Source: Thauera sedimentorum (lineage in GTDB: Bacteria > Pseudomonadota > Gammaproteobacteria > Burkholderiales > Rhodocyclaceae). Taken from it: a DNA stretch of 64,000 nucleotides. Of this stretch, positions 48,049 through 54,797 are shown piece by piece. The DNA is taken from contig NZ_JACTAH010000001.1 in assembly GCF_014489115.1 (NCBI RefSeq), forward strand, positions 310,001 through 374,000. Direction: 5' to 3'. The notes below the pieces were generated by a model. It did not search any database. It saw nothing but the letters and a program-made list of their open reading frames with translations, and was not told where the DNA came from. The translations under genes were made by a program, and so were the position numbers. Positions within the stretch are counted from its first letter, which is position 1. Every line of letters begins with the position of its first letter.

Positions 48049-49823
48049 ACGAGACGAGCGTAAGAAATCTTTTTGAGGTAAACAACGCCCGGACTCAGTC
48101 TATTGAAGAGGTTGTTCGCACGTTTGTTCCTTCTGACTCATTTTGGCGCCTAGTGACTGGCAAGAATCATGTTGTGCTTGGTGCTCGCGGTTCAGGTAAG
48201 ACAGCTGTGCTGAAAATGCTCTCACACGATCATTTCAGCCGCTTCGACGATCCGATGGCTGCTTCGCTCGTCAATGATCGGAAGTTTATTGGAACCTTTG
48301 TTCCAATGCGAGCTGACTGGATTGGAACGTTAAAGAACAAGCCGTGGCAGACACCTGAGGACAATCTAAATCTTTTCAGATGGAGGCTTAATCTATCTTG
48401 CTGTTCTGGTTTCATCAGCACGGCGGAAAGTTGCCTCAGATCGTATTGCGCGACCCAAGAGAGGATTTTTAGAGAAAGGGATCTTGCCGAAATGCTCCGC
48501 GTCGCGTGGGTTCCCCACGGCAGGTCAGTGGATAACTTGAGAGGCTTGCGAGACCTTCTTGAAGATGTCGAGTGGGAGGCTCAACTAGGCGAACTGTCTG
48601 CTACGACGCAGATGCGATGCGGTCCGGAGCAGAAGATGGGCAGCGTATTCGATTTGGAATTGTTCAGCCCAATTTCCCGTGGAATAGAAGTCCTTAAGCG
48701 AGTTATTTCGTTTCCGGATGATGCTGTTTGGGCTCTGGCCTTAGACGAACTTGAATTCCTTGACGAACACCATCATGAGCTAATTAATACGTTCCTTAGG
48801 GGTAGAAGCGCTCTGGCGTTCAAACTCTCAACAATGCCGTACTTCCATCACACTTTGAGAACGAGAACATCGCAGCCGATCACGGCGGGTAATGATTTCG
48901 ACTACGTGTATCTTGACAATGATGCGAGCATTCGACGGACCGATCGGCGCGGATGGGCTGAATGGGCTAATGATGTGCTATGCCGAAAGATTGCTTACGT
49001 CAGGCGAGATAGGGCCGAAGAGTTCAGTCTAAGCAGACTGTTAGGCACCGACTCGCCCCTACTAGACGAGAAACCTGCAAGCTGGGAGCAGGATTCATCC
49101 ATGATGCTCCTGCTCAAGAGGTACGCTAGCAACGCGACTATTGAGCGCGCACAGCGCCTATCGCCAAGGGCGTTCAAGGACCAAGTGTCACGAAAAATGC
49201 ATGGGATGCTTCTTTTGCGGGATCAGGGTGAACTCGCGGGAGGAAACAGAAAGCATCATCTATACAGCGGTCCAAAGCTGTTTGCTCTTTGCAGTGACGC
49301 CAACCCGCGACAGCTAATTAGATTGTTCAACGAACTGACTCTTCGCAGGACCACGGATAATGTCCTGGGCTCGAGAAAGAAGATCAATCCGACTGTGCAA
49401 TCGCAATGCATAATCAGCTTCTCCGGAGATGTCCTTCAGAATGCTGCCACAGAAGAGGGAGTCGGCGGTGAACTTCACTCCTTTATAAGGAGTTTGATGG
49501 AGTATTTTCACGATCGATTCTACAAGCAGCCACTTACAACGGATTGCTATTACGCCATTAGAACGCCTAATGATCTAAGCGAAGAGATGTGGGAGCTGAT
49601 AAAGCATGCCGTCGGATTGGGATTGATGTTTCCGAAGACGACATTCAATCAGCCTGATCTACTTCCTGGGCGGACAGGAAGTGAATTCGACATGGCATTT
49701 CGGCTAGCACCTAAGTTCGGCCTCCTGCCGCGAAAAGGGAAGCCTGTTCCTCTCTTCGCCGCACTCAGCAAAGGGATGAGGGCGTCTCGGTCAGCCCATG
49801 CACATCAACTCGACCTACTGTAA
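48045..49823 (+). CDS. P-loop ATPase, ORC/Cdc6-like
   Basis: A 592-residue protein. Walker A is GARGSGKT at residues 46-53, and Walker B is WALALDELEFLD with Asp234-Glu235. The opening (RNLFEVNNARTQSIEEVVRTF) followed soon by the P-loop is like the ORC-CDC6 family of bacterial AAA+ ATPases found in defence islands. It has no transmembrane segment. The ATG at 48045 overlaps the phosphoesterase stop by 4 bases, and AAGGA precedes it. It is likely the sensor or motor of the operon. Confidence 0.72.
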   Translation: MNETSVRNLFEVNNARTQSIEEVVRTFVPSDSFWRLVTGKNHVVLGARGSGKTAVLKMLSHDHFSRFDDPMAASLVNDRKFIGTFVPMRADWIGTLKNKPWQTPEDNLNLFRWRLNLSCCSGFISTAESCLRSYCATQERIFRERDLAEMLRVAWVPHGRSVDNLRGLRDLLEDVEWEAQLGELSATTQMRCGPEQKMGSVFDLELFSPISRGIEVLKRVISFPDDAVWALALDELEFLDEHHHELINTFLRGRSALAFKLSTMPYFHHTLRTRTSQPITAGNDFDYVYLDNDASIRRTDRRGWAEWANDVLCRKIAYVRRDRAEEFSLSRLLGTDSPLLDEKPASWEQDSSMMLLLKRYASNATIERAQRLSPRAFKDQVSRKMHGMLLLRDQGELAGGNRKHHLYSGPKLFALCSDANPRQLIRLFNELTLRRTTDNVLGSRKKINPTVQSQCIISFSGDVLQNAATEEGVGGELHSFIRSLMEYFHDRFYKQPLTTDCYYAIRTPNDLSEEMWELIKHAVGLGLMFPKTTFNQPDLLPGRTGSEFDMAFRLAPKFGLLPRKGKPVPLFAALSKGMRASRSAHAHQLDLL

Positions 49824-49826
49824 AAA

Positions 49827-50807
49827 ATGGAACGTCGTTTTCCGGAAATTTTCGTAGCAGACGTAGGGTTTGAGATGATTACCTCCTCTCACTACGATCT
49901 GGCTATTTTTGCCTCAGGCTATGAGCAGCGCTGCACTTATTGCGCTGAAAAGCTAGATTTCTCTCACATTTCGAGGGTGCTTGTTCTGGGGTTCGAGGAC
50001 TCCGTGATCATCGAATCAAGAAGGCGTAACGACAGTATCTTCTTTGAGAGAGCTGAGACAAGACCGTCGATCGCAGGCGCGAACTATGCGGAGATAATCG
50101 GTCGTGAGATTTATGCCTGTGTTTCGGATTGTGTCACTAGGGGACGAAAGCCTCGTCTATTGGTGGATTACTCGTCAATGTATCGAGAGTGGTATGGCTA
50201 CGCTTTATCGGTGGCCTGCGAGCTCGTGAGTTTAATAGGCGAAGTTGAGATCGACTTTGTGTACTCAGCTGGAGCGTATCCGGAAAACTATAGGAACGCA
50301 CTTCAGGGTGTTGTCTTGGAGAGTATTGCGCCGTTAGTCGGGATGGAGGGGCTGTCAGCCTCTCGTAGTAGCTCTGTTGCGATCCTCGGACTTGGTTTTT
50401 CGCCAGTTGCAGGGTTGGGCGCGCTGGAGCGCCTGCAGCCGGATGATGTTCTTTGCTTCTTAGCGAGCCCCGCGTCCGATGATGGATATGTCAGCGTTAG
50501 CCGTAACAGTAACGAGTGCTTGATTCGGCGTTCCTCATCAATCGTTGAACTGCCGCTCTTGAGCTTGGCAGGCACCTACCGGGGGTTGGCTGAATTTGCT
50601 TGGCCTTACGTTGACCGACATCACATCAACGTCCTTCCTATGGGGCCCAAACCCCATGTTCTAGCCTCGATGCTTGTTGCAAAGACTTTTCGATCAGTCG
50701 CCTGCCTGTACGGTCGAATCAAGACTCCCTATGGAATTGACGTTCCCGCAAATGGCCAAGTGGGAAGTAGTAGAGTAACGATTACCTGTAGCAGAGAACG
50801 TCACTGA
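49827..50807 (+). CDS. Unknown protein closing the methylase-phosphoesterase-ATPase operon
   Basis: A 326-residue soluble protein that I do not recognise. It appears alpha/beta: FASGYEQRCTYCAEKL and VLVLGFEDSV near the start, LLVDYSSMYREWYGYAL in the middle (a possible Asp-rich active site), and HINVLPMGPKPHVLASMLVAK near the end. Two close cysteines (CTYC) could bind metal. It begins 3 bases after the ATPase stop, so it is part of the same operon and could be the effector. Confidence 0.65.
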   Translation: MERRFPEIFVADVGFEMITSSHYDLAIFASGYEQRCTYCAEKLDFSHISRVLVLGFEDSVIIESRRRNDSIFFERAETRPSIAGANYAEIIGREIYACVSDCVTRGRKPRLLVDYSSMYREWYGYALSVACELVSLIGEVEIDFVYSAGAYPENYRNALQGVVLESIAPLVGMEGLSASRSSSVAILGLGFSPVAGLGALERLQPDDVLCFLASPASDDGYVSVSRNSNECLIRRSSSIVELPLLSLAGTYRGLAEFAWPYVDRHHINVLPMGPKPHVLASMLVAKTFRSVACLYGRIKTPYGIDVPANGQVGSSRVTITCSRERH

Positions 50808-50990
50808 ATCGACTTGGAGCAGTCTAGTCGGAGCTTGGTGGTACGAGTGCATCTCGACGTGCATTCTTTCCGTTGGCTCTCTCTACCAAATTGGCCCGGC
50901 AAGGAAGCGATACACCGTTTAAAGTCGACGCATCGGTCTGACGATTATTGGTCCCGGTACGGGCTTCGGTGAGTCGGCTCGGGGCGGTCG

Positions 50991-51254
50991 CTAGAGCCGC
51001 TCGCGACCCTGGGGTGGCGCCTGTTCCCACTCACTGTCAATTGACAGCGGTTCGCCCTCTGGAATCTGCCTCAGCAACTCGGCTAGCGTGTAGCGTGGGC
51101 GCGGTAAGTGTGCTCCAGGCACGCTCAACATGAGGCCCCCAGCTTTGGGCTCGACCTTAAACACTGCCCCCTCGATCAGTCCGTGGCGCTCCATGAATGC
51201 CTCCGGCAGCGCAAGCATCAGCTTGCCATCTGCGCGTCGCACGATACCTTGCAT
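50991..51254 (-). CDS. MazE/AbrB-type antitoxin, no partner toxin seen
   Basis: An 87-residue protein. An AbrB-fold start (RRADGKLMLALPEAFMERHGL, giving way to a VFKVEP strand) is followed by the toxin-binding tail RYTLAELLRQIPEGEP and WEQAPPQGRERL, typical of MazE/ChpI antitoxins. GGAGG precedes its ATG by 7 bases. MazF should follow directly downstream, but no frame there resembles one. Confidence 0.78.
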   Translation of the reverse strand: MQGIVRRADGKLMLALPEAFMERHGLIEGAVFKVEPKAGGLMLSVPGAHLPRPRYTLAELLRQIPEGEPLSIDSEWEQAPPQGRERL

Positions 51255-51391
51255 AGTTGCTTCCTCCGATGTTCAGCGGTCAGCATCACCGGCGGCGACA
51301 GCCCCGTTCCGCTGGCAGAGCGGCACTCCCGCGTTGCGGGAAGAGGCGCTCATTGAAGCGCGGCCGGCAGCTCGTTTCCGATCGCCTTGGT

Positions 51392-51979
51392 TCAGTCAGG
51401 AAAGAACTCATGGATCTCCCCCCAAGGCTCCTCGCGGCCGCCCTCTCGCACCAGCAGGTGGTAAGGCATCTCGATCCTGTCGACGTCGTAGCTTCCCACC
51501 GGCTTTCGCTCCTCCGTTGGTACGCTGGTGTCGCACGCTGACGCGTCGTCGTTCAGCGAGTGGTGTAGTCGGCAGATGATGGGGCGCACTTCGTAGACGG
51601 AGCAGCGGCTGTCCTTGAGAAAGGGGCAAGGAGTACCGAAGAACGCCCTAGCTTGAGTGAGCGCTGTGAACTGCGGTCGGGCCGGGATGCGGGTCATTCG
51701 GCGTCCGCTCGCCTGTGCAAGCACTTCGGCTTCGTGCGCGTAGATCATCGTCGTCATGCTGCAGCACGCCCCGCACCCGGAACGACAGGCAGCATGGGGC
51801 GCGATGGCTGTATTGAAGCGGTCCGCCAGCGCAAGCAGTTTCATCCGACGCGTTTTCCGGCTCGCGTTCTCGAGCCGTATTCGATTGGCGATGCTCTCAA
51901 GGGTAGTCGGGTCCATCCAGTCGTGGCCGTCGACGATGGCTGCGATCTTCTGGCGGAGCTGTCTTTCTAGTTCGGTCAT
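51392..51979 (-). CDS. YkgJ-family cysteine-cluster protein
   Basis: A 195-residue protein with the zinc/iron cluster pattern CRSGCGACC followed by CPFLKDSRCSVYEVRPIICR. Members bind metal through these cysteines; functions are mostly unknown. The start at 51979 opens MTELERQLRQ; the longer frame upstream crosses the operator and is unlikely. It is divergent from an Xre regulator, with a strong inverted repeat between them. Confidence 0.8.
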   Translation of the reverse strand: MTELERQLRQKIAAIVDGHDWMDPTTLESIANRIRLENASRKTRRMKLLALADRFNTAIAPHAACRSGCGACCSMTTMIYAHEAEVLAQASGRRMTRIPARPQFTALTQARAFFGTPCPFLKDSRCSVYEVRPIICRLHHSLNDDASACDTSVPTEERKPVGSYDVDRIEMPYHLLVREGGREEPWGEIHEFFPD

Positions 51980-51989
51980 GGATGATGTG

Positions 51990-52019
51990 TATAAGTCACG
52001 GTTCAAGAAGTGACTTATA
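51990..52019. promoter_or_regulatory. Inverted-repeat operator between ykgJ-like gene and xre
   Basis: TATAAGTCAC and GTGACTTATA are perfect 10-bp arms around a 10-nt spacer. The site lies 11 bases from one start and 44 bases from the other, a good place for the Xre protein to control both genes. Confidence 0.78.
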
Positions 52020-52063
52020 AGCGGCTGACGCAAACGCGTCAACGCCACACCATCGGCACTACG

Positions 52064-52315
52064 ATGACAGTGCCGCCAAGTCCCCAGATGTCCTCCGGAA
52101 GTGCCCGCCATGTGCTCGCGCAGAATCTCAAGCGGCTGCGTGCTGAGCGCGGCTGGTCGCAGGAGCAACTCGCTTTTGAAGCAGGGCTGCATCGCACCTT
52201 TGTCGCCCATGTGGAGCGCGAGGTGCGCAACATCTCTTTGGATAACATCGAGCGGCTCGCCAAGTCGCTGGGCGTTAGCCCCGCAGCTCTTCTTACTCCC
52301 TCCGAGGTCGGCTAG
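52064..52315 (+). CDS. Xre-family regulator (controller-protein-like)
   Basis: An 83-residue protein made almost wholly of one HTH: LAQNLKRLRAERGWSQEQLA, then AGLHRTFVAHVEREVRNISL and LAKSLGVSPAALL. Size and sequence resemble the C proteins that time restriction-modification genes and other small Xre repressors. An alternative start lies at 52088. The 10-bp inverted repeat upstream is its likely operator. Confidence 0.82.
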   Translation: MTVPPSPQMSSGSARHVLAQNLKRLRAERGWSQEQLAFEAGLHRTFVAHVEREVRNISLDNIERLAKSLGVSPAALLTPSEVG

Positions 52316-52383
52316 GACGCGCGCCCCGAAACCAGCGGCTGGCGATCCCTCTGCGTGCGAAGCCTCGGAGGCCTCGAGAGCGA

Positions 52384-53193
52384 CTACAAACGGAGCCGAG
52401 CACCGGCCGGTTGCTTCTGCACAAAGAACACGAATGGGAACTCATCCCGGTAGCCGTGCTGGCGCACAAAGTGGAACAGCTCGAACGTCTGTGCCCGGAT
52501 GCCGGCGAAACCGGGCTGACGCGCGAGAATGGCAAGGCTTTCCTCGACGGCAGGAGCGTTGTTAGTCGCCTGCCGGGCTGACAGCAGGGCATACCATTCG
52601 CGCATCGCTTCGCGTGGCCGTCGCCACGTCCACGATGGCTTGCCCCGAACCGCGTGACGGACAAGCTCGTAGCCCAGCCAGATGAGGCGGGGCTCCTTTG
52701 TGATGTCCTTGAGTGCCTCGTTGGCACGCACCTGGCCCTCGCCCGGCGTGACCAGCAGCAACCAATCGACCAAGGGCTCCGCGGCCCCCCTCGGAGTCGC
52801 CATCTGGGAATCCGTTTGGTCCGACGTTGTGGCTGCTTCCTCAGGGAGGCATCGGGAAGCTTGTTGGGCGCCTTCCTGGAGGCTAGTGATGTCAGGATTT
52901 TCCTGTCCGCGTATCCGCTCGTCGGGTGCCTCCACGTGCGGCTCGAAATTCGGCCAGTAGAGCACCAACTGGGCGTTGGCGAGTCCGCGCTGTTTGCGCA
53001 ACAGGCGTTGCGCCGGCGAGCAGCCGATGCCGTAGCGTTCATGGAACTTCTGCGCGAGCCTTCTCACCCGCCCAGCCGGGCACTTCCCCGACACATAGTA
53101 GGAGTAGCCCTTGGGTACCAGGTCGAGCACCCGAGCGAGCGCAGCTGTCTTTGAAGTCGCAACAGGAGTCGAGGCGGGCAAGGGGCGTGTCAT
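52384..53193 (-). CDS. Unknown protein of the island (269 aa)
   Basis: Not recognised. The N-terminal part (KGYSYYVSGKCPAGRVRRLA, then KFHERYGIGCSPAQRLLRK and ANAQLVLYWP) is basic and may bind nucleic acid. After an acidic linker, the C-terminal half is Trp/Arg-rich (WLGYELVRHAVRGKPSWTWR). GGAG lies 7 bases before the ATG at 53193, and the frame is closed by a tight stop. I recall similar proteins in integrative elements of related bacteria but no function. Confidence 0.6.
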   Translation of the reverse strand: MTRPLPASTPVATSKTAALARVLDLVPKGYSYYVSGKCPAGRVRRLAQKFHERYGIGCSPAQRLLRKQRGLANAQLVLYWPNFEPHVEAPDERIRGQENPDITSLQEGAQQASRCLPEEAATTSDQTDSQMATPRGAAEPLVDWLLLVTPGEGQVRANEALKDITKEPRLIWLGYELVRHAVRGKPSWTWRRPREAMREWYALLSARQATNNAPAVEESLAILARQPGFAGIRAQTFELFHFVRQHGYRDEFPFVFFVQKQPAGARLRL

Positions 53194-53202
53194 GGGCATT
53201 CT

Positions 53203-53220
53203 CCGGGTGTTGATACCCGG
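53203..53220. promoter_or_regulatory. Inverted repeat upstream of the 269-aa gene
   Basis: CCGGGT and ACCCGG arms flank GTTGAT, immediately upstream of the ribosome site. It may be an operator or a 5' leader hairpin. Confidence 0.4.
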
Positions 53221-53327
53221 TATAGCGTCGGGCTCAGTGATGCGCGGGCTTCTCCGAGAACCCGCATCGTTGCAGTGTGATTCGGTGTGGCGAAGCCACA
53301 CGTATTGATGTTCCGTGAATTTGTCTC

Positions 53328-54420
53328 GCGGATCGCAGCGCGATCCGCCTATACGGAGCTAAGGCAACACCGTGCAGGTGGGCATGGCCAGCGCGAAAGC
53401 GCTGGTGCGCGCACACCCGGCGGCCTGCCCGGTCGCGTTCGGGGCGACAGCAATCGGACGCGAGCGGGCAGGCCGCCACCTGCAAACCACACGCCGAAAG
53501 GCACGCCGGAATCGCCATTCCGGAAGCGACAGGAGACGCCAATCCTGTCGTGAGCAAACGCTGAAGCGCAGTGCCTTTAGTCGGGCTCGCTGCGCTACGA
53601 CGGGCGCTGGATGGTGCAACTCCATCCTTCGACCCAATCGAATCCAGCGTATGTTGGGCGACGCGGAAACGGCGCCGGGGAGGCAATGCCCCGGTGACCT
53701 GTTATCCAGCGAAAGTCGGTTCAGTCCGACCCGTGGGGCGTATCGAAAGAGCGCAACGCGTGCCGCGCAGGAAGGCTTCTGAGCGCACGGTAACGTGCGA
53801 GGGCTGCAAGGGGAAACCTGGCGCAGCTGGCACCCGGAGAAATCCGGGGTCGATGGATAGCTCAACCCTGTAACGGCGCCCTTCGAGGGCGCTGCGCGGA
53901 GCATGATGAAGCCACAGGCACTGAGCCATGGTTCGTCGTCGATGACGCACATTTCGAGTACCCGAGTCGCTCTGGAACATCGGACCGGGGAAATCCAAGG
54001 AAAGCCGGAATGGCTAGAAATGTTGCGGAGACAGTGGCGTCATCAAGCGCAGTAGCGGATGACTAACGCGGGAACCGACTGGCGTGGCATGGGGTGGCAC
54101 CCGTGTCAGAGAGCGCCAGCCGGGGGAGATTCGGTAAGTAGGGTTCGATCCCAATGGTGATACGACCGAAGCCATGGGAGAGCGGAGCAATCCGCGGCAG
54201 GTGCTGGCACACCTGTCCCGAAAGCCGGAAGCGTTTTGCGAAAGTGTGGTGCTCCGCAAGGAGCAAAGAATAGGGCTTGGCAGCCCGTTGCAGTGGGTCG
54301 TGCCATCGCTTGGCCGCGATGGTACGAAAGGACCGGTTGGCACCGTGTCCGAGCGTTCATGGAAAAAGTATCCGAGGAGGAAACACACGACTCGGCCCCT
54401 CGCGCGACTGCGCGAGGGGC
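53328..54420 (+). ncRNA. Candidate large structured RNA (about 1.1 kb)
   Basis: No credible protein frame exists on either strand, yet perfect hairpins follow one another. Several carry GNRA-type loops: CCAGCGC-GAAA-GCGCTGG (53388-53405), CGCACG-GTAA-CGTGCG (53784-53799), CCCGGA-GAAA-TCCGGG (53833-53848), GCGGA-GCAA-TCCGC (54182-54195) and GCTCC-GCAA-GGAGC (54251-54264). Longer stems are at 53419-53431 with 53465-53477 (13 bp), 54303-54322 and 54395-54420 (11 bp). It ends about 210 bases before attR. An intron lacking its ORF (group II-like) or another ornate RNA are possible; I could not find a clear group II domain V. The plus strand is inferred from the GNRA loops. Confidence 0.55.
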
Positions 54421-54545
54421 TGCTCTGCCGCGGGGTACGCCGATGGGGCAGGGGGCGCTGAGATCACCCCAGCGAGCCTCCTTGGCCGGCTGCGGGCAAG
54501 TACTTGCGCGCGCCGGTTCGTTACGGTTAAAATCTGCGGCTCGCT

Positions 54546-54569
54546 CTTCTACACAAAGCTGTTCCACAT
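54546..54569 (+). repeat. Putative integrase arm site, right
   Basis: The counterpart of 43613-43636 (20 of 24 identical, same orientation), 63 bases from the attR core. Similar spacing at both ends supports a role in recombination. Confidence 0.6.
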
Positions 54570-54632
54570 CGCTGTGTAGAGAAGCGATAGTTGCTAGGAA
54601 GTAGGGGTGGTTTTCGATGGTTCTTCGGATTC

Positions 54633-54648
54633 CCCCCCCTCTCCGCCA
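54633..54648 (+). repeat. attR core of the tRNA-Ser island
   Basis: An exact copy of the last 16 bases of tRNA-Ser(CGA), preceded by CGGATT where the tRNA has CGAAT. It marks the right end of the island. Confidence 0.82.
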
Positions 54649-54674
54649 GCAGTAAAAAAAGCTTTGAAAAAGGC

Positions 54675-54702
54675 TTGACGAAGCGAAATTGGCTGCTAAA
54701 AT
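54675..54702 (+). promoter_or_regulatory. Promoter of tRNA-Arg
   Basis: TTGACG and TAAAAT are separated by 16 bases, 19 bases before the tRNA. It lies outside the first island, so the tRNA keeps its own promoter. Confidence 0.8.
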
Positions 54703-54720
54703 CTCGCTTCTTTCGAAAGC

Positions 54721-54797
54721 GCCCGTAGCTCATCTGGATAGAGTACCTGGCTACGAACCAGGGGGTAGGAGGTTCGAATCCTTCCGGGCGCGCCATA
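54721..54797 (+). tRNA. tRNA-Arg(ACG)
   Basis: A 77-nt tRNA. Acceptor GCGCCCG pairs with CGGGCGC, then G and CCA. The anticodon stem-loop CTGGCTACGAACCAG gives ACG, and the T-arm is GGAGGTTCGAATCCTTCC. Its 3' end is the integration point of the second element, whose recombinase gene ends inside it on the other strand. Confidence 0.96.

Larger units (their letters stand above)
43551..54648. mobile_element. Genomic island integrated in tRNA-Ser(CGA), about 11.1 kb
   Basis: The segment is flanked by the 16-bp tRNA-end repeat and begins with a tyrosine recombinase directed away from the tRNA. Related 24-bp direct repeats lie about 62 bases inside each end. Cargo: a four-gene operon (methylase, phosphoesterase, ATPase, unknown), a MazE-like gene, a YkgJ-type protein, an Xre regulator, an unknown protein and a long structured non-coding region. 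No conjugation or replication genes are present. Confidence 0.82.

Noticed and set aside
50824..51030. 68-aa minus-strand frame downstream of the MazE-like gene as the missing toxin
   Set aside because: It overlaps the antitoxin, lacks MazF landmarks and has Thr/Ala/Arg-rich non-coding character.
53328..54420. CRISPR array
   Set aside because: The hairpins differ from each other and there are no regularly spaced identical repeats. No cas-like gene is present in the window.
53359..54567. Minus-strand frames of about 120-200 codons in the non-coding part of the tRNA-Ser island
   Set aside because: No ribosome sites, odd Pro/Ser/Arg/Cys composition, and their DNA folds into GNRA hairpins on the plus strand; spurious antisense frames are more likely.
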